DNA of 25,993 nucleotides from Botryllus schlosseri. Taxonomy: Eukaryota; Chordata; Ascidiacea; Stolidobranchia; Styelidae. This document shows positions 8,901 to 17,640 of this stretch, piece after piece. The stretch lies in contig ATSW01008010.1 of NCBI GenBank assembly GCA_000444245.1, positions 1 to 25,993 of the forward strand, written 5' to 3'. Both the position numbers and the translations under genes were made by a program. Below the pieces are notes generated by a model. That model worked only from the letters and a program-made list of their open reading frames with translations. It did not search any database and was not told the origin of the DNA. Position 1 is the first letter of the stretch. The number at the start of each line of letters is the position of its first letter.

Positions 8901-11265
8901 ACGCACTTTTCAAAATCCGCAACTAGAACCGAACTAATAAAAACATAGTTAGTTGACCGTCAACTAACTGAAATGGTAGTTTATACAAGTCTAGTTGGAA
9001 ACCACACTATCATTGGACTCAATAATGCAGTATTTGGCAATAGCCTATTATATTACGATTGAGAAATGATTAAAAAATGCAAGTTGCTTGCAGACTATGG
9101 AGGAGAGTTGAGAAAGTCTAGCCATTTCAATAGAAATGAAAAAAGCAGTGGTCACCTGTGACAAAGTAAGAGCCGTAAGGTGCAGAAATATCCTTCAACG
9201 GAAGGGCGGCTTCTTTTAGTTCATCTACACTCCCATCAGTTAGATCTCCGGCAAGGACTACAATGTCTAAATGTTCGAATCGCATAAGTTTCGTGCAAAT
9301 TATTCATCAGGGTTGTAATGGAACTTACATATGCAAAATGACTCGACTCGTCTCGTACTCGAGTCATTGCACATGACTCGAGAATCGGACAGCCGAGACA
9401 GGCATTTTATTGTAATTTCAAGTAAAATTTGATAGCACAGTTTGTTTAGACAACCTGACAAATTCATGGGGTGGCCAGAAAAATTAGAACATGTTTTTTT
9501 TTCAATTTTATGATAATAAATCGAAAATTGTTTGCACAGGTTGAGTTGAGCAAAATTTGATGTGTTACTTTTTATAGGCAACCTAACTATTTTATAGAGT
9601 AGAAAGATTTGTAAAAAAAAAAAATTGGAGCGGTCCTCATCCATTGTACTGTCGGCATCTCTAGCATTGTGACTAACAATTTATGGTGATGATAAACGCA
9701 AGCCATGCGGGGTACAGGACTTCAGAATTGCATTAACACCCTCAGTTTGCTTAAATTACAATAAACCTTGTTCCTAAAGTGTTGCAGTACAGTCGTTCAT
9801 AATGTCATTTTTTTAAAACGTACCAGGATTCAATGCCTTTGTGATTTTCACAGCCGTTTCCATCATCGTAAAACCTACAGTGGATCCCAAATGAATATCG
9901 GATAATAGAGCAATTGTCATTCCATCCATGGATTTAGGGAGTTTTGCAATTGGAATAGTTTGCCTGAAATATATATTTAGTGATAGATGAATTACAATAC
10001 CTTGACACAGTGTTGGGATGACTCGAGTTACATTTTTCGAATGACTAGACTCAAGCCGAAAAATTTCTGTGACTCAAGCCATTTTCTTTGCCACGAAATA
10101 TGACTCAATTTCAGTCGCTTTGTGTATTAACCAGATTTGTAAAAATCTGGCCAGACACTGTCTCTTATCTGTTTGAATGAACATGTTTAGAGCAGAGGTG
10201 GTCAAAGATAATTTTCTGAAGAGGATGATTCCGTGATTTGCGCAATTTTGATAAATTTCTTTTTAAATCCTCATATCGATGACAGTGGAATAAGGGTGCC
10301 AAGTTTTATAGAAATCCAATCACCTTGGTGCTAATCTGGTAATTGGTTCATTGGGCATGGAATGACTCAGTACCGATAGTCATCGTTCACACTCACGTAG
10401 GTAACGATATCCAAGTAGGCCTACGTAAGAAGCAGGTAGGCTATTCTAGGTTTGGTTTGGGTTAAAAACTGAAAACTGGGAAAAGGTAGTCTCCAATCGC
10501 AACCACTTGTGCAAGTAGAGGCAGAATCTACTTGAGTACTTTGACTTATTCAAGTTGTTATGATTTTAGACTACTTCTACTTGATAGTTTTCAATTTTTA
10601 AGCTAAACTAGGTTACTTGCTTTTTTACGCCAAACTTGGAAATAGATACTTCTACTTGAGTACTTTGACCACCTCTTGGTCAACACTATATAGAATTTGA
10701 TCCAACTGCACTCTCAAAAAATGAGATGCTTAATTTGATCAAAACTTGTGGTGGTAACTGACCTTACAACTGTAGGCGAAGACATGGCATTGAAGTATCC
10801 AAACGATGTATAAAGAATCGTGACGACAACACAAGTCCACATACATCCGTCTGTCCTTGAAAAAGACTTAGAGACCTTCGTATACTTCGAAAAGAAACAG
10901 AGAAGATCCAGAAGCCCAACCACAAAAAACAGTAAAAGTTCAGATGCACAGCATATCCAAGAAATGCAAGCAACGGTCATCGGATCTTTGGTGTTGTAAA
11001 AACTAAAGATCGGACCCATTTGCGACATTACAAAGAATGTCAAAAGGAATATCCTCCATAGTAGCCCGGCAACAGATTTTGAATGAGCCAGAGGCGATAA
11101 TCTTCTCCAAAAGTACCGCGATAGCGTGAACAGAAGCGCATGAACAACCAAGCTCAGTTGGATTCGATAGAGCTTGTATTTTTTCTTTCCGTCGATGCTC
11201 TTGAAAACTATGAAATCCACCAATATGATCGAAATCAACCCGATAATAATTGATGCAGCTTTCAT
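5986..11265 (-). CDS. TMPPE: Transmembrane protein with metallophosphoesterase domain (TMPPE-like), complete
   Basis: Exons in gene order are 11265-10763, 9963-9824, 9266-9156, 8364-8305, 8219-8114, 6761-6622 and 6176-5986. They join to 1251 nt, 416 residues plus TAA, with matching phases at all six GT-AG introns. The first exon encodes about five hydrophobic segments (roughly residues 5-22, 36-52, 67-88, 96-120 and 138-156). The cytosol-or-lumen enzyme domain follows, with the metallophosphoesterase metal-site series: D190-I-H192, G221-D222, G252-N-H254-E, T-H333-Q-P and G354-H355-T-H357. Human TMPPE is slightly longer and matches in order, for example GNHEYYTSDV, LHN, W.C and GHTHAGQIFP. 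The family uses a two-metal centre to split phosphoesters; the physiological substrate is not well known. All catalytic residues are present. The start is set by MKAASII, with an in-frame TAG just upstream. Confidence 0.93.
6296..6560. mobile_element. Fold-back (long inverted repeat) element in a TMPPE intron
   Basis: TTAAATTCTGCTGGCTACC at 6300-6318 is matched in inverse by GGTAGCCAGCAGAATTTAA near 6530-6548. Similarity runs a few bases further in on both sides (GTGAAAT / ATTTCAT). The arms bracket about 210 bp holding one unit of the GGTTxGAATTGA repeat. No target duplication was found. It lies in the 6177-6621 intron and is non-coding. Confidence 0.6.
6905..7195 (+). repeat. AT-rich interspersed repeat, AATTCTAATCTAA family, copy one of two
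   Basis: It starts CTAATGTAATTTGCGAAAT and runs through ACAGACATTTG and CTCATAAGAATG to GATTCTAATTTTAATCTAA. A second copy follows directly from about 7213. It lies in the TMPPE intron 6762-8113. Confidence 0.5.
7213..8010 (+). repeat. AATTCTAATCTAA-family repeat, copy two, split by a MITE
   Basis: The left part (7213-7257) begins CCAATGTAATTTGTGAGATG like copy one. The right part (7789-8010) continues with TAATCTAATTTCTCG, GAGACATTTGCC, CTTATGAGAACG and GAATTCAGTAATTCTAATT. The element at 7258-7788 sits between them. Confidence 0.55.
7258..7788 (+). mobile_element. Complete hAT-like MITE with 8-bp target duplication
   Basis: The 531-bp element starts CAGGGTTGTA and ends TACAACCCTG, a perfect 10-bp inverted pair. 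It is flanked on both sides by GTAAATTA (7250-7257 and 7789-7796). Terminal CAGGG and an 8-bp duplication are hallmarks of the hAT superfamily. The outer thirds are packed with ACTCGAGTC and CGAGTCAAGTC motifs around a unique middle (about 7425-7610). There is no transposase, so it would need one supplied in trans. It lies in a TMPPE intron. Confidence 0.88.
8455..8935 (+). repeat. Minisatellite-like array in a TMPPE intron
   Basis: The unit is roughly AACTAGAACTAGAACTACTC followed by ACTTTTCAAAATCC, with a period of about 30-37 bp. There are four clear units at 8781-8935 and weaker ones at 8465-8575, separated by about 200 bp of unrelated DNA. Confidence 0.7.
9308..9640 (-). mobile_element. 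Rearranged hAT-like MITE plus GGTTxGAATTGA repeat
   Basis: It begins CAGGGTTGTA at 9308 and carries, inverted, the GACTCGAGTC blocks and the GACA-CCGA / CATTTTATTGTAATTTC run of the intact family. It then passes at about 9420 into units with GACAACCTGACAAATTC and GGTTGAGTTGAGCAAAATTT. This is the same pairing of two families as at 2975-3627. It lies in the TMPPE intron 9267-9823. Confidence 0.6.
10010..10130 (-). repeat. Eroded end of the GACTCGAGTC MITE family
   Basis: CAGTGTTGGGATGACTCGAG at the left is followed by spaced GACTCAAGCC-like motifs. This is a decayed inverted copy of the family's right end. It lies in the TMPPE intron 9964-10762. Confidence 0.5.
10194..10676. mobile_element. 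Non-autonomous DNA element with 14-bp terminal inverted repeats
   Basis: AGAGGTGGTCAAAG (10194-10207) is matched exactly in inverse by CTTTGACCACCTCT (10663-10676). The right third holds ACTTGAGTACTTTGA and TACTTCTACTTGA strings. A preceding C gives CAGAGGTGG, a start common in hAT elements, but the right end does not match there and no clean 8-bp duplication is visible. It is non-coding and lies in the first TMPPE intron. Confidence 0.65.
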
Positions 11266-11300
11266 GATATATGCCTAGGAAAAAGATGAAAAGAATATTC
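11266..11300 (-). promoter_or_regulatory. Strong splice acceptor 9 nt before the TMPPE start codon
   Basis: On the minus strand a pyrimidine tract (TTCTTTTCATCTTTTTCCTAG) ends at 11275, leaving a leader of only nine bases (11274-11266) before ATG. Either a 5' UTR exon is cis-spliced here or a spliced leader is added in trans. No upstream exon can be named. Confidence 0.5.
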
Positions 11301-11449
11301 AGAAATCTGTGTGCGTCGTCGCTACATGCTGTGTGTCATCTATCTTGCAACAGCCAGAGGGTTGGTGCGATTGCATATGCACAAGAAGATCATACAGCAG
11401 TCATTAGGCTACATCCAAAATCCAGACAGTCGGTGCTGCACAATAATGT

Positions 11450-11590
11450 CAGGGTCCTTGGGGTTGAGGGACATTATAATTATAGGGATTGGGTCCGGTT
11501 AGGGTTGGGATAGATTGGGTAAGTATCATTAGGGTTTGGGGTCATTGGCCTCAGAGTGATAGGGTCCTTAGGGATATGGTTTTTATTGTG
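11450..11590 (+). repeat. G-rich tract with TTAGGG-like strings
   Basis: GGTTAGGGTTGGGA, CATTAGGGTTTGGGG and TCCTTAGGGATATGG occur within 140 bp. It looks like a decayed G-rich simple repeat; a clean telomere array is not present. The overlapping short frames (for example 11271-11513) show no recognisable protein. Confidence 0.45.
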
Positions 11591-11649
11591 CCTGAACAGT
11601 CCTTGCTTTGCATATGTATAGCAACTGACCAGCTGACCTTATTTTGCAG

Positions 11650-11815
11650 CATACAATCGCCTTAGGCCCATGTGGGTGTCTCATTTCAAAGACTAGGTAC
11701 TGCAAGTTATTTCCTATCTTTTCATTGTATCGCAGTATTGAGATGTTTTGAAATGATGAAAATGAATAATAAACTGATGATCAATGATCATGAATTATGA
11801 TGATGAATTGATGAC
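11650..11815 (+). mobile_element. Non-LTR retroposon 3' end / SINE-like copy A
   Basis: It shares TAGGCCCATGTGGGTGTCT, then TTTCAAAGACTA, then CCTATCTTTTCATTGTATCG with copies at 12841, 14880, 22608 and 25244. It ends AATAAACTGATGATCAATGA followed by TGATGAA-type repeats. A polyadenylation-like signal before a short simple repeat is typical of CR1/L2-type 3' ends. No coding part is present. Confidence 0.6.
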
Positions 11816-12840
11816 CAAACCTGCTCTTTTTCTACGAACATGAACGAATGATGGACGAGCACATTGACACAGCGGTATGTTCGATAAAAGTTAGGTTCAT
11901 ACATGAGCCAACACTCTAGCCACAAGCCAGACTAAATCATCTTTAATTGCTATATAGCGAGTTTGCGTATCCATTCTCATTTCTGCATTTGCAGCAAATA
12001 CTGTTATTCAGGCAGAAAATGCTGATGTTGTATCAGCGAAATCGTAGTGTCATCGGTATCGCCATGATTCACTTGCACTATAATTTAATTTTGATACCAG
12101 AAAAGCAATTTCGTGACAGGTTTTGCGTGGAAATGAACACACGATTTCGAACAGTAAATGGTAGAAAAGGGTAAGGCTGAATACAATGTGCCATCAAAAC
12201 TTGCAAGAGCGCTTCATTTTACAACTTGTAGCATCTAAATTTTTCGCCGGTACGTCAGCCATACAGGCACTCATGAAGCACTCCCACAAGTTTGGATATT
12301 GTATTGCATTTACCCTACCGTTTGTGTCATATATTGACCAAATCATGTGTTTCAGTTCGTTTTCACGCTAAATCTATAGCGGAATTGTTTTTCCGGTAAT
12401 AATCTTTCATTTTAGAGCAAGTGAATCATGGCGACAACAATGATGATGTCATTTCGCTAATATGACGTTGGCACTTTTTTACCAGAATCACAGTGGTGTC
12501 TTTCGATATCTCATTCAGGAATTTCCGTAAGTACAGACCTATTATTATTTTCACCGCAGTTGAATTTTAGTACGGTACCATAGGCCTCCCCTACAGTACA
12601 TCACGGACACTGACATGGCAAGCCCCTATAAGCAGACTCGGACAACTATAGATGACTCTAGTTTTCTAATTCGTAGAGGGAAATGTCGGAATCTAATCTA
12701 ATTTGTGAAATGTTTCTGAATCTAATTTATGGTTCTCTCGAAAATCCAACAAAAGAACTGTATATATAATTTGGAAAAACATTGTATAGCTATAATTCCA
12801 ATTCTAATCTAATTTGGAAGAAAATGTGCATGCTGTATGA
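11816..12840. other. Intergenic stretch without a gene
   Basis: This is AT-rich DNA between the divergent TMPPE and epsin genes. It contains short open frames without recognisable domains and, at 12660-12840, strings of the TCTAATCTAATTTG type. No promoter motif can be supported. Confidence 0.5.
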
Positions 12841-13122
12841 ATACTAGTCCATCCTCAAGATTATCAGACCACGACTGACCTATCGATCACGCCTTCCATG
12901 ACATGCCACCCATTTCTTGTTGCTTGCTTTTTTTATATACTATCTTCTTTACTTTTCATTCAGTGTGCATGCCGCCACTTTACATCGCCTAGGCCAATGG
13001 TGGACTGTCTATAGACTACTCCAAGTCGCTTTGACACCTTCTTATCTTTTGATTGTGTCGCATTTTGTGGTGTATTGAACTGATAAGAATTGCTCATAAA
13101 CCAATGATGATGATGATGATAT
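12841..13122 (+). mobile_element. Non-LTR retroposon 3' end / SINE-like copy B
   Basis: This is the longest forward copy. It runs from ATACTAGTCCATCCTCAAG through CTTTTCATTCAGTGTGCATG, CATCGCCTAGGCC, GACTACTCCAAGTCG and CACCTTCTTATCTTTT to a tail of ATG triplets (13105-13122). It matches copies D and E over about 250 bp. Confidence 0.65.
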
Positions 13123-13266
13123 AATCTATAAACTTATAATTGTTCTAGTCTAATTTGGGAAAAATGTCCAGCATTATAATTCTAATCTAATTTGAAAATG
13201 CTGAACACCTTCTATAGTTGTCCAACTTTACATGTAATGTAGTGACTGTACCCATGATCATTCGCT

Positions 13267-13309
13267 ATTTATGTTTACACAGTTCCAATCATCAATATTT
13301 CCTAGCGAC
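13267..13309 (+). promoter_or_regulatory. Splice acceptor and 27-nt leader before the epsin start
   Basis: TTTATGTTTACACAG ends at 13282, and the frame is open across it in phase 0. If it is a cis acceptor, the coding exon extends 5' with nine residues before MADK. If it is a trans-splice site, 27 nt of leader remain. No upstream exon with ENTH similarity was found in the window. Confidence 0.4.
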
Positions 13310-14704
13310 ATGGCCGACAAAGTCGTAAGCGGAATCGGCCGGGAGTTACGTTATTTCGAGTACAAATTTCGCAAAAATCGCGCGAAAGGCAAGAGCAAGG
13401 ACAAAAATGAAAACACGCAACAAGACCTCGCCTGGACAGATTCATCTTCGTCGCAATCTCGTGACTTTGGTGCCGCAAGCGAGGAAGTACGTAAAGCCGC
13501 CCCGGCATCTACCGGAGAAGAACAGCTCCAGATTCAAGTCGCTTTAGCCATGAGTCGAGAAGAAGAGGAAGAGAGAGACCGTCAATCCCAAAGCGATAAA
13601 TTACGTTTAGAGCTCGCTATAAAAGAAAGCATGCAGCAGGAAGAATTGAATAAAAAAACGCAACAAGTAAAAAACCAACCCAGCCTTCTGGATTTGTCTT
13701 TGAACGCCCCGAGACCGACCGCTCCCGCTCAACCGAGTCTTTTCGATCCACCAATGCAGAATAAAGCACCTTCAAATGACCCATGGGGCGCATCTGCGAC
13801 CCCAGCACCTTCATTTGACCCATTTGCTCAACCCGCTATCGGTCAAGCTAATTCTGGTGTTACACCTCAAAACAATGGATTTAGCACGGGAGATTCTTGG
13901 GCAATTACAGCACAAAATACTCAGCAACAAATGCCCACTGATCCTTGGGCTGTGTCTCAGTCCACACAAGTCAGTGCTCCTCTTGACCCCTGGGCTTTAC
14001 CCACTCAACAAGCTAATCCTGCTCAGAACAGCAGTTGGAATGGCATGGCATCTTTGACGCAACCTCACACACAAATTAGTGCTACGATTGCCCCTACAAC
14101 TTCGCAAATTGGTACTTGGGGCACTCCGAATGGTGCTCAAAATAGTGCTTGGAACTCTCCTGACCAATTTGCATCTCTAACACAACCCCAGAAGACAAGC
14201 TACGACCCTTTCTCTGGAGTTACATCACCCAACCCGTTAAGCCAATCCACAGATGTATTCGGGGCGAATCTACCTGCCCAGGCATCAAATCCATCTTTGT
14301 CAAGCAACCCTTTTAATGCGCAAGGGGGCGATGTATTTTCAGCTCCCCCGTTCGATCCGTTAAAAGACTTTGATAATCTACATATAACGAGCAACGAGCC
14401 AGAACCTGTACTGTTGACGAATGATATCGCGCCGGGGGCTTCCGTTGCTAAAGATCTTTTTCCTGTGAAGCAAACTATGGCACCGACCACTGTCGGAAGT
14501 GCGCCATCTGGTGAAGCGAATTCGAATCCGCACAGATCGTTTCTGGGTGAAAATTCGAGTTTGGTCAATCTGGATTCCGGCTGGAGGTATCAAGTTCCCT
14601 ACAGCACCAAGCCGCTAGGGAGCACTGCCCAAAACCCTTTCCAGCAAACGGGGCCCACGCGATCGCTCAATGAAATGATGGGGACTCGAACTGGTTTCCA
14701 GTGA
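13310..14704 (+). CDS. EPN: Epsin-like endocytic adaptor lacking a visible ENTH domain
   Basis: This is a single uninterrupted frame of 464 residues. The start MADK was chosen because GCGACATGG is a good initiation context; an upstream ATG at 13271 is poor. Two ubiquitin-interacting motifs lie near 70-86 (EEQLQIQVALAMS, Ala78/Ser82) and 96-107 (DKLRLELAIKES, Ala103/Ser107). They are followed by a clathrin-box-like LLDLS (126-130). DPW at 157, 211 and 226 and DPF at 170 and 299 are AP-2-type ligands; NPF at 333 and 442 are EH-domain ligands. FLGENSSLVNLDS (411-423) parallels FLGPNAALVDLDS of human epsin 1. Epsins normally begin with a membrane-bending ENTH domain of about 140 residues. Here only about 68 basic, unfamiliar residues precede the first UIM. 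Either ENTH exons lie unseen upstream, joined at the acceptor ending 13282, or the protein is ENTH-less. It probably binds ubiquitylated cargo at clathrin coats. Confidence 0.85.
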   Translation: MADKVVSGIGRELRYFEYKFRKNRAKGKSKDKNENTQQDLAWTDSSSSQSRDFGAASEEVRKAAPASTGEEQLQIQVALAMSREEEEERDRQSQSDKLRLELAIKESMQQEELNKKTQQVKNQPSLLDLSLNAPRPTAPAQPSLFDPPMQNKAPSNDPWGASATPAPSFDPFAQPAIGQANSGVTPQNNGFSTGDSWAITAQNTQQQMPTDPWAVSQSTQVSAPLDPWALPTQQANPAQNSSWNGMASLTQPHTQISATIAPTTSQIGTWGTPNGAQNSAWNSPDQFASLTQPQKTSYDPFSGVTSPNPLSQSTDVFGANLPAQASNPSLSSNPFNAQGGDVFSAPPFDPLKDFDNLHITSNEPEPVLLTNDIAPGASVAKDLFPVKQTMAPTTVGSAPSGEANSNPHRSFLGENSSLVNLDSGWRYQVPYSTKPLGSTAQNPFQQTGPTRSLNEMMGTRTGFQ

Positions 14705-14714
14705 AGTTGATCTG

Positions 14715-14720
14715 GTAAGG
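14715..14720 (+). other. Possible 3' UTR intron donor of the epsin gene
   Basis: GATCTG|GTAAGG lies 10 nt after the TGA. It is a good donor match that could open a 3' UTR intron. No paired acceptor could be assigned. Confidence 0.3.
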
Positions 14721-14879
14721 TCTATGCTATTTAATATTTTTACTATCAAGTTGAACATCCTCAAGTTTTAGGCAGTTTTCTAGATAACTACAGTTTTCTA
14801 AATGGCAATTTAGTCGATAGATGGTTAACAGAAGTCCGCATGTTTTAGTCGTAATATTCTGATAATCTCAGCAATTCAT

Positions 14880-14980
14880 AACACCATAAGATTGCGATAA
14901 AATGAAAATGTGGGATGGTGTCGAAATAAATTGAAGTAGTCTTTTTATCCGACACCCCACCTTGGCCTAGGACAGCGGTT
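14880..14980 (-). mobile_element. Non-LTR retroposon 3' end / SINE-like copy C, fragment
   Basis: GCGATAAAATGAAAATG, GGTGTCGAAATAAATTGAAG, TAGTCTTT and CACCTTGGCCTAGG follow the family in the order seen at 22608-22860. The fragment stops at about 14980, where an unrelated CAGCGGTTCTGAACC sequence begins. Confidence 0.6.
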
Positions 14981-15072
14981 CTGAACCAGGGTTCACATGA
15001 ACACCAGAATTTCGCCCAGCCGGTCTCAGGGCTTTGCTGGAGGCCGAGACACAAACTCAGTAGATACCCACT

Positions 15073-15250
15073 GATTTGCAGTATAATTCATGGACATCTT
15101 TTCGTTTTGTGTGAAGATCATGTTTTGATGGATTTATACTTTTAGCACTGTTGTTGATGCACAGTTCATTTTGTGCTCCAGTATTTTATAGTGAGGTACC
15201 GCATAAGTTGGAAAATTTTTGTTTTTGTGACTGATCGAAAATTTGGGGTT
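15073..15250 (+). repeat. Dispersed repeat, copy one (pairs with 21708-21870)
   Basis: It shares ACTGATTTGCAGTA, TTTTCGTTTTGYGTGAA, TGTTGATGCAC and TCATTTTRTGC in the same order and spacing as 21708-21870. No coding or terminal repeats were found. The adjoining 14981-15070 starts CAGCGGTTCTGAACC, reminiscent of a hAT terminus, but its partner end was not found. Confidence 0.55.
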
Positions 15251-16639
15251 TGTCAAAGGATTGCGTATTAGAGCTAAGCTTCGCCAGATTACTTAAGGCT
15301 AACAACCACAGGCATAGAACCTACTGCAAAATTTGAACGCACCATGAAGGTACTAGATTCCTATCTGTCTTAAATCTTTCATTTTGCTTGGACTTGTTGC
15401 AATTATTGTATCGATATCTGTCTTCATCGATTTTTGATGTCACTGCAGACAAATGGTGTCCATACGAACATTAGAAAGTCTACATCAAAGATTGTCATCA
15501 ATACAATGATTTTGTTTAATTGAGGAATGGCCGTTGCCTGCTCATAAGCAAGATTGGGTTGGTCTGGTGAACGAATCAAAATTCAATGAACCATTCGTGA
15601 ATCAAAAGCTACTGGTGTGCATATTCTGAAACTGAAAGTAGGCTAATGAATATTTTCTGGGTCACTTCACTGCAATCTTGCTCTCAACAATGTACCATTT
15701 ATACACATATTGACATATACAAATCATAATATATGGTTCGGCCTTTTCAAGTAGAATTGACTTTTCCACCAATCTTTTACCACGATATCAATGCAGTAGA
15801 CTTCTTATCCCAACTGTGATTTGCCTGAACACTGTTTTCAGTTGATAGACTATTCCAGATTCGGCACACGATTCATGTTTGGGGCATAAATTGGTACCAG
15901 TATGACACCATGCCATCTCACAACAGATGATTTGAAGTAAATTTGAGTATGGCAGAGGATCTTTTCATTGGTCCACTGAGTGTAGGCCTACCATAGATAG
16001 GTCACAAGGTTTTGCAGTTATAAAGGTCTTTATAGGGTTCTTTGAATTCTTTGAACCTTGGTGTGATTATTCTAAGGTTCATCATCTATATCAGAATGTA
16101 TTTCGTATGCTGTAGATTTCTATGTTATTGGTCAAGCTGCCTTTCTGCAGTAAATTTCAATTGAACATATCAGTTGTTTGTATCAAATGACTCATAAGGA
16201 ACTTCAATCGCCCCAGGGTTGGAATTGACTGATGTCATGAATGAATCATTTTATAATACCTTAAACGGCTAAGTTGATTTATGTGCCAATTCTGAGATTA
16301 TCATCAAATCAACAACTCCATCAAATTTGTCTTATCTACGATATGCTGAACATTTCTAATGCAGGTTATTTTACCAGTAATGCTCATTGCGCTCTTGAGC
16401 AAATATTGAGAATAGACCGATTCTCATCGCTGTTATCTTGATGTGCTTAGAGTTCAAGCAGGGTTCATATGTGTTTCGCATGATATGACATAGCATGCAT
16501 CTTGTTATTGGTATCATGGTCTTGTGTTTATATTTATACTTATGAAAAATTTTATAAGAGTGTGTATGTTCTTTTGCAGTTGAGTGCAACAGATCAAGTG
16601 TTGATTTTAAAAAAAATTCAAGACCCCGTAACTGATGAC
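15251..16639. other. AT-rich spacer without a gene
   Basis: There are only short frames without domains. It may include epsin 3' UTR. Nothing further is supported. Confidence 0.5.
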
Positions 16640-17035
16640 TAGGGCAAGTTTTTGTTGCAGTTAAATCCGCAGAAAAGTGGCATTTATTTATTTATTTTTG
16701 ACAAAAGTTGCACTAAAAGACCACATTTTGCTCGGTTGACTAAAAAAAAGGTCAATTTACCGGCTCAGCTCCCAAAATACCCGTACTTCGATGCAGATTT
16801 ACGGTGTTTCAGTCGAATTTGGCCGTGTATTTCACCAAAACCGAAAATATTTTCATGAAAAATCGAAAATGTTGCAAAGAGTTGCATGAAGAAAATGGAC
16901 AAAAGTTGCAAAAAGTTGCACTATAAGATTCCTTCAAACAGCTTAAAACAGCATTCTACATATCTTACGAGTATTTAGGAAGCTGCCGGAAGCTGTAAAA
17001 AAAAAGTTGCAAAAGTTGCGCAAAAACTTGCCCTA
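16640..17035 (+). mobile_element. Second hAT-like MITE, complete, with 8-bp target duplication
   Basis: The 396-bp element has perfect 15-bp inverted ends, TAGGGCAAGTTTTTG and CAAAAACTTGCCCTA. CTGATGAC flanks it on both sides (16632-16639 and 17036-17043). The 8-bp duplication and TAGGG terminus fit the hAT superfamily. The inside repeats AAAGTTGCA many times, especially in the right third. The frame at 16652-16858 shows no protein similarity, and no transposase is present. Confidence 0.88.
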
Positions 17036-17043
17036 CTGATGAC

Positions 17044-17410
17044 TATCTATTTATATTGTTAAAGCATCTGATTTCCTAAACAGGCTATGAAATGAACCAT
17101 TCAGTTAGTTCACGGATACCATTTATTCCCTCATTCAATTCAATGGTATACTTCTGTGGTTCATTCAACTTCTCAACAGTACTTCATTTCAGTATGAACT
17201 TGTGGATGCTGGTTTCTTTGTTGCGCTTGCCAACGATCGATGATCCATCATAATTGTTGTTTGAAAGTGAAACTTGAAATGCACTTGTTAGGGGAAGTTA
17301 ACAAGTTTGTATTGACGGTGAACAACTAGTTACTGTGTACTGTAAGGTGAAAGTTTTGAATTTGCAAAAATAGGTGGGAAATCTCAGAATTATGAATGAA
17401 AAGCTCAAGT
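17044..17410. other. Spacer without a gene
   Basis: Unremarkable AT-rich DNA; I see nothing in it. Confidence 0.4.
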
Positions 17411-17419
17411 AACTGCGCG

Positions 17420-17640
17420 TTTACGGCTCGGAATTGCGTCAAATTTGTTTTGCATCGTTTTTGTGGGCAGCTAAACAATTTTATATGATTGACAGCAAAA
17501 TTTGAAAAATTAGATTTTTATTTTTTATATTAAATTCAAAAATTTCTATGGGCTCAATGTCACCGTATAGTCGTATACTGCTTGGAATTGAGCCCAGTTT
17601 AATGAGCAGCTTTTTTTAGTAGTTTGCACAAGTCTGGAAG
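17420..17640 (+). repeat. Two-unit GGTTxGAATTGA-family repeat, diverged
   Basis: CTCGGAATTGCGTCAAATTTG and CTTGGAATTGAGCCCAGTTT lie about 150 bp apart. GCAGCTAAACAATTTTATATG and GACAGCAAAATTTG lie between them, echoing the arrangement at 2975-3240. Confidence 0.4.

Noticed and set aside
9300-9644. 114-codon minus-strand frame in a TMPPE intron
   Set aside because: Covers the composite repeat; low-complexity translation and no similarity to a transposase.
11271-11513. Overlapping plus-strand frames upstream of TMPPE
   Set aside because: Two overlapping frames without domains in a G-rich degenerate repeat, running through the TMPPE acceptor on the other strand.
14200-14568. 122-codon minus-strand frame
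   Set aside because: Antisense of the epsin coding region; explained by codon bias there.
14981-15070. hAT terminus starting CAGCGGTTCTGAACC
   Set aside because: No inverted partner end or target duplication was found downstream, so no element can be delimited.
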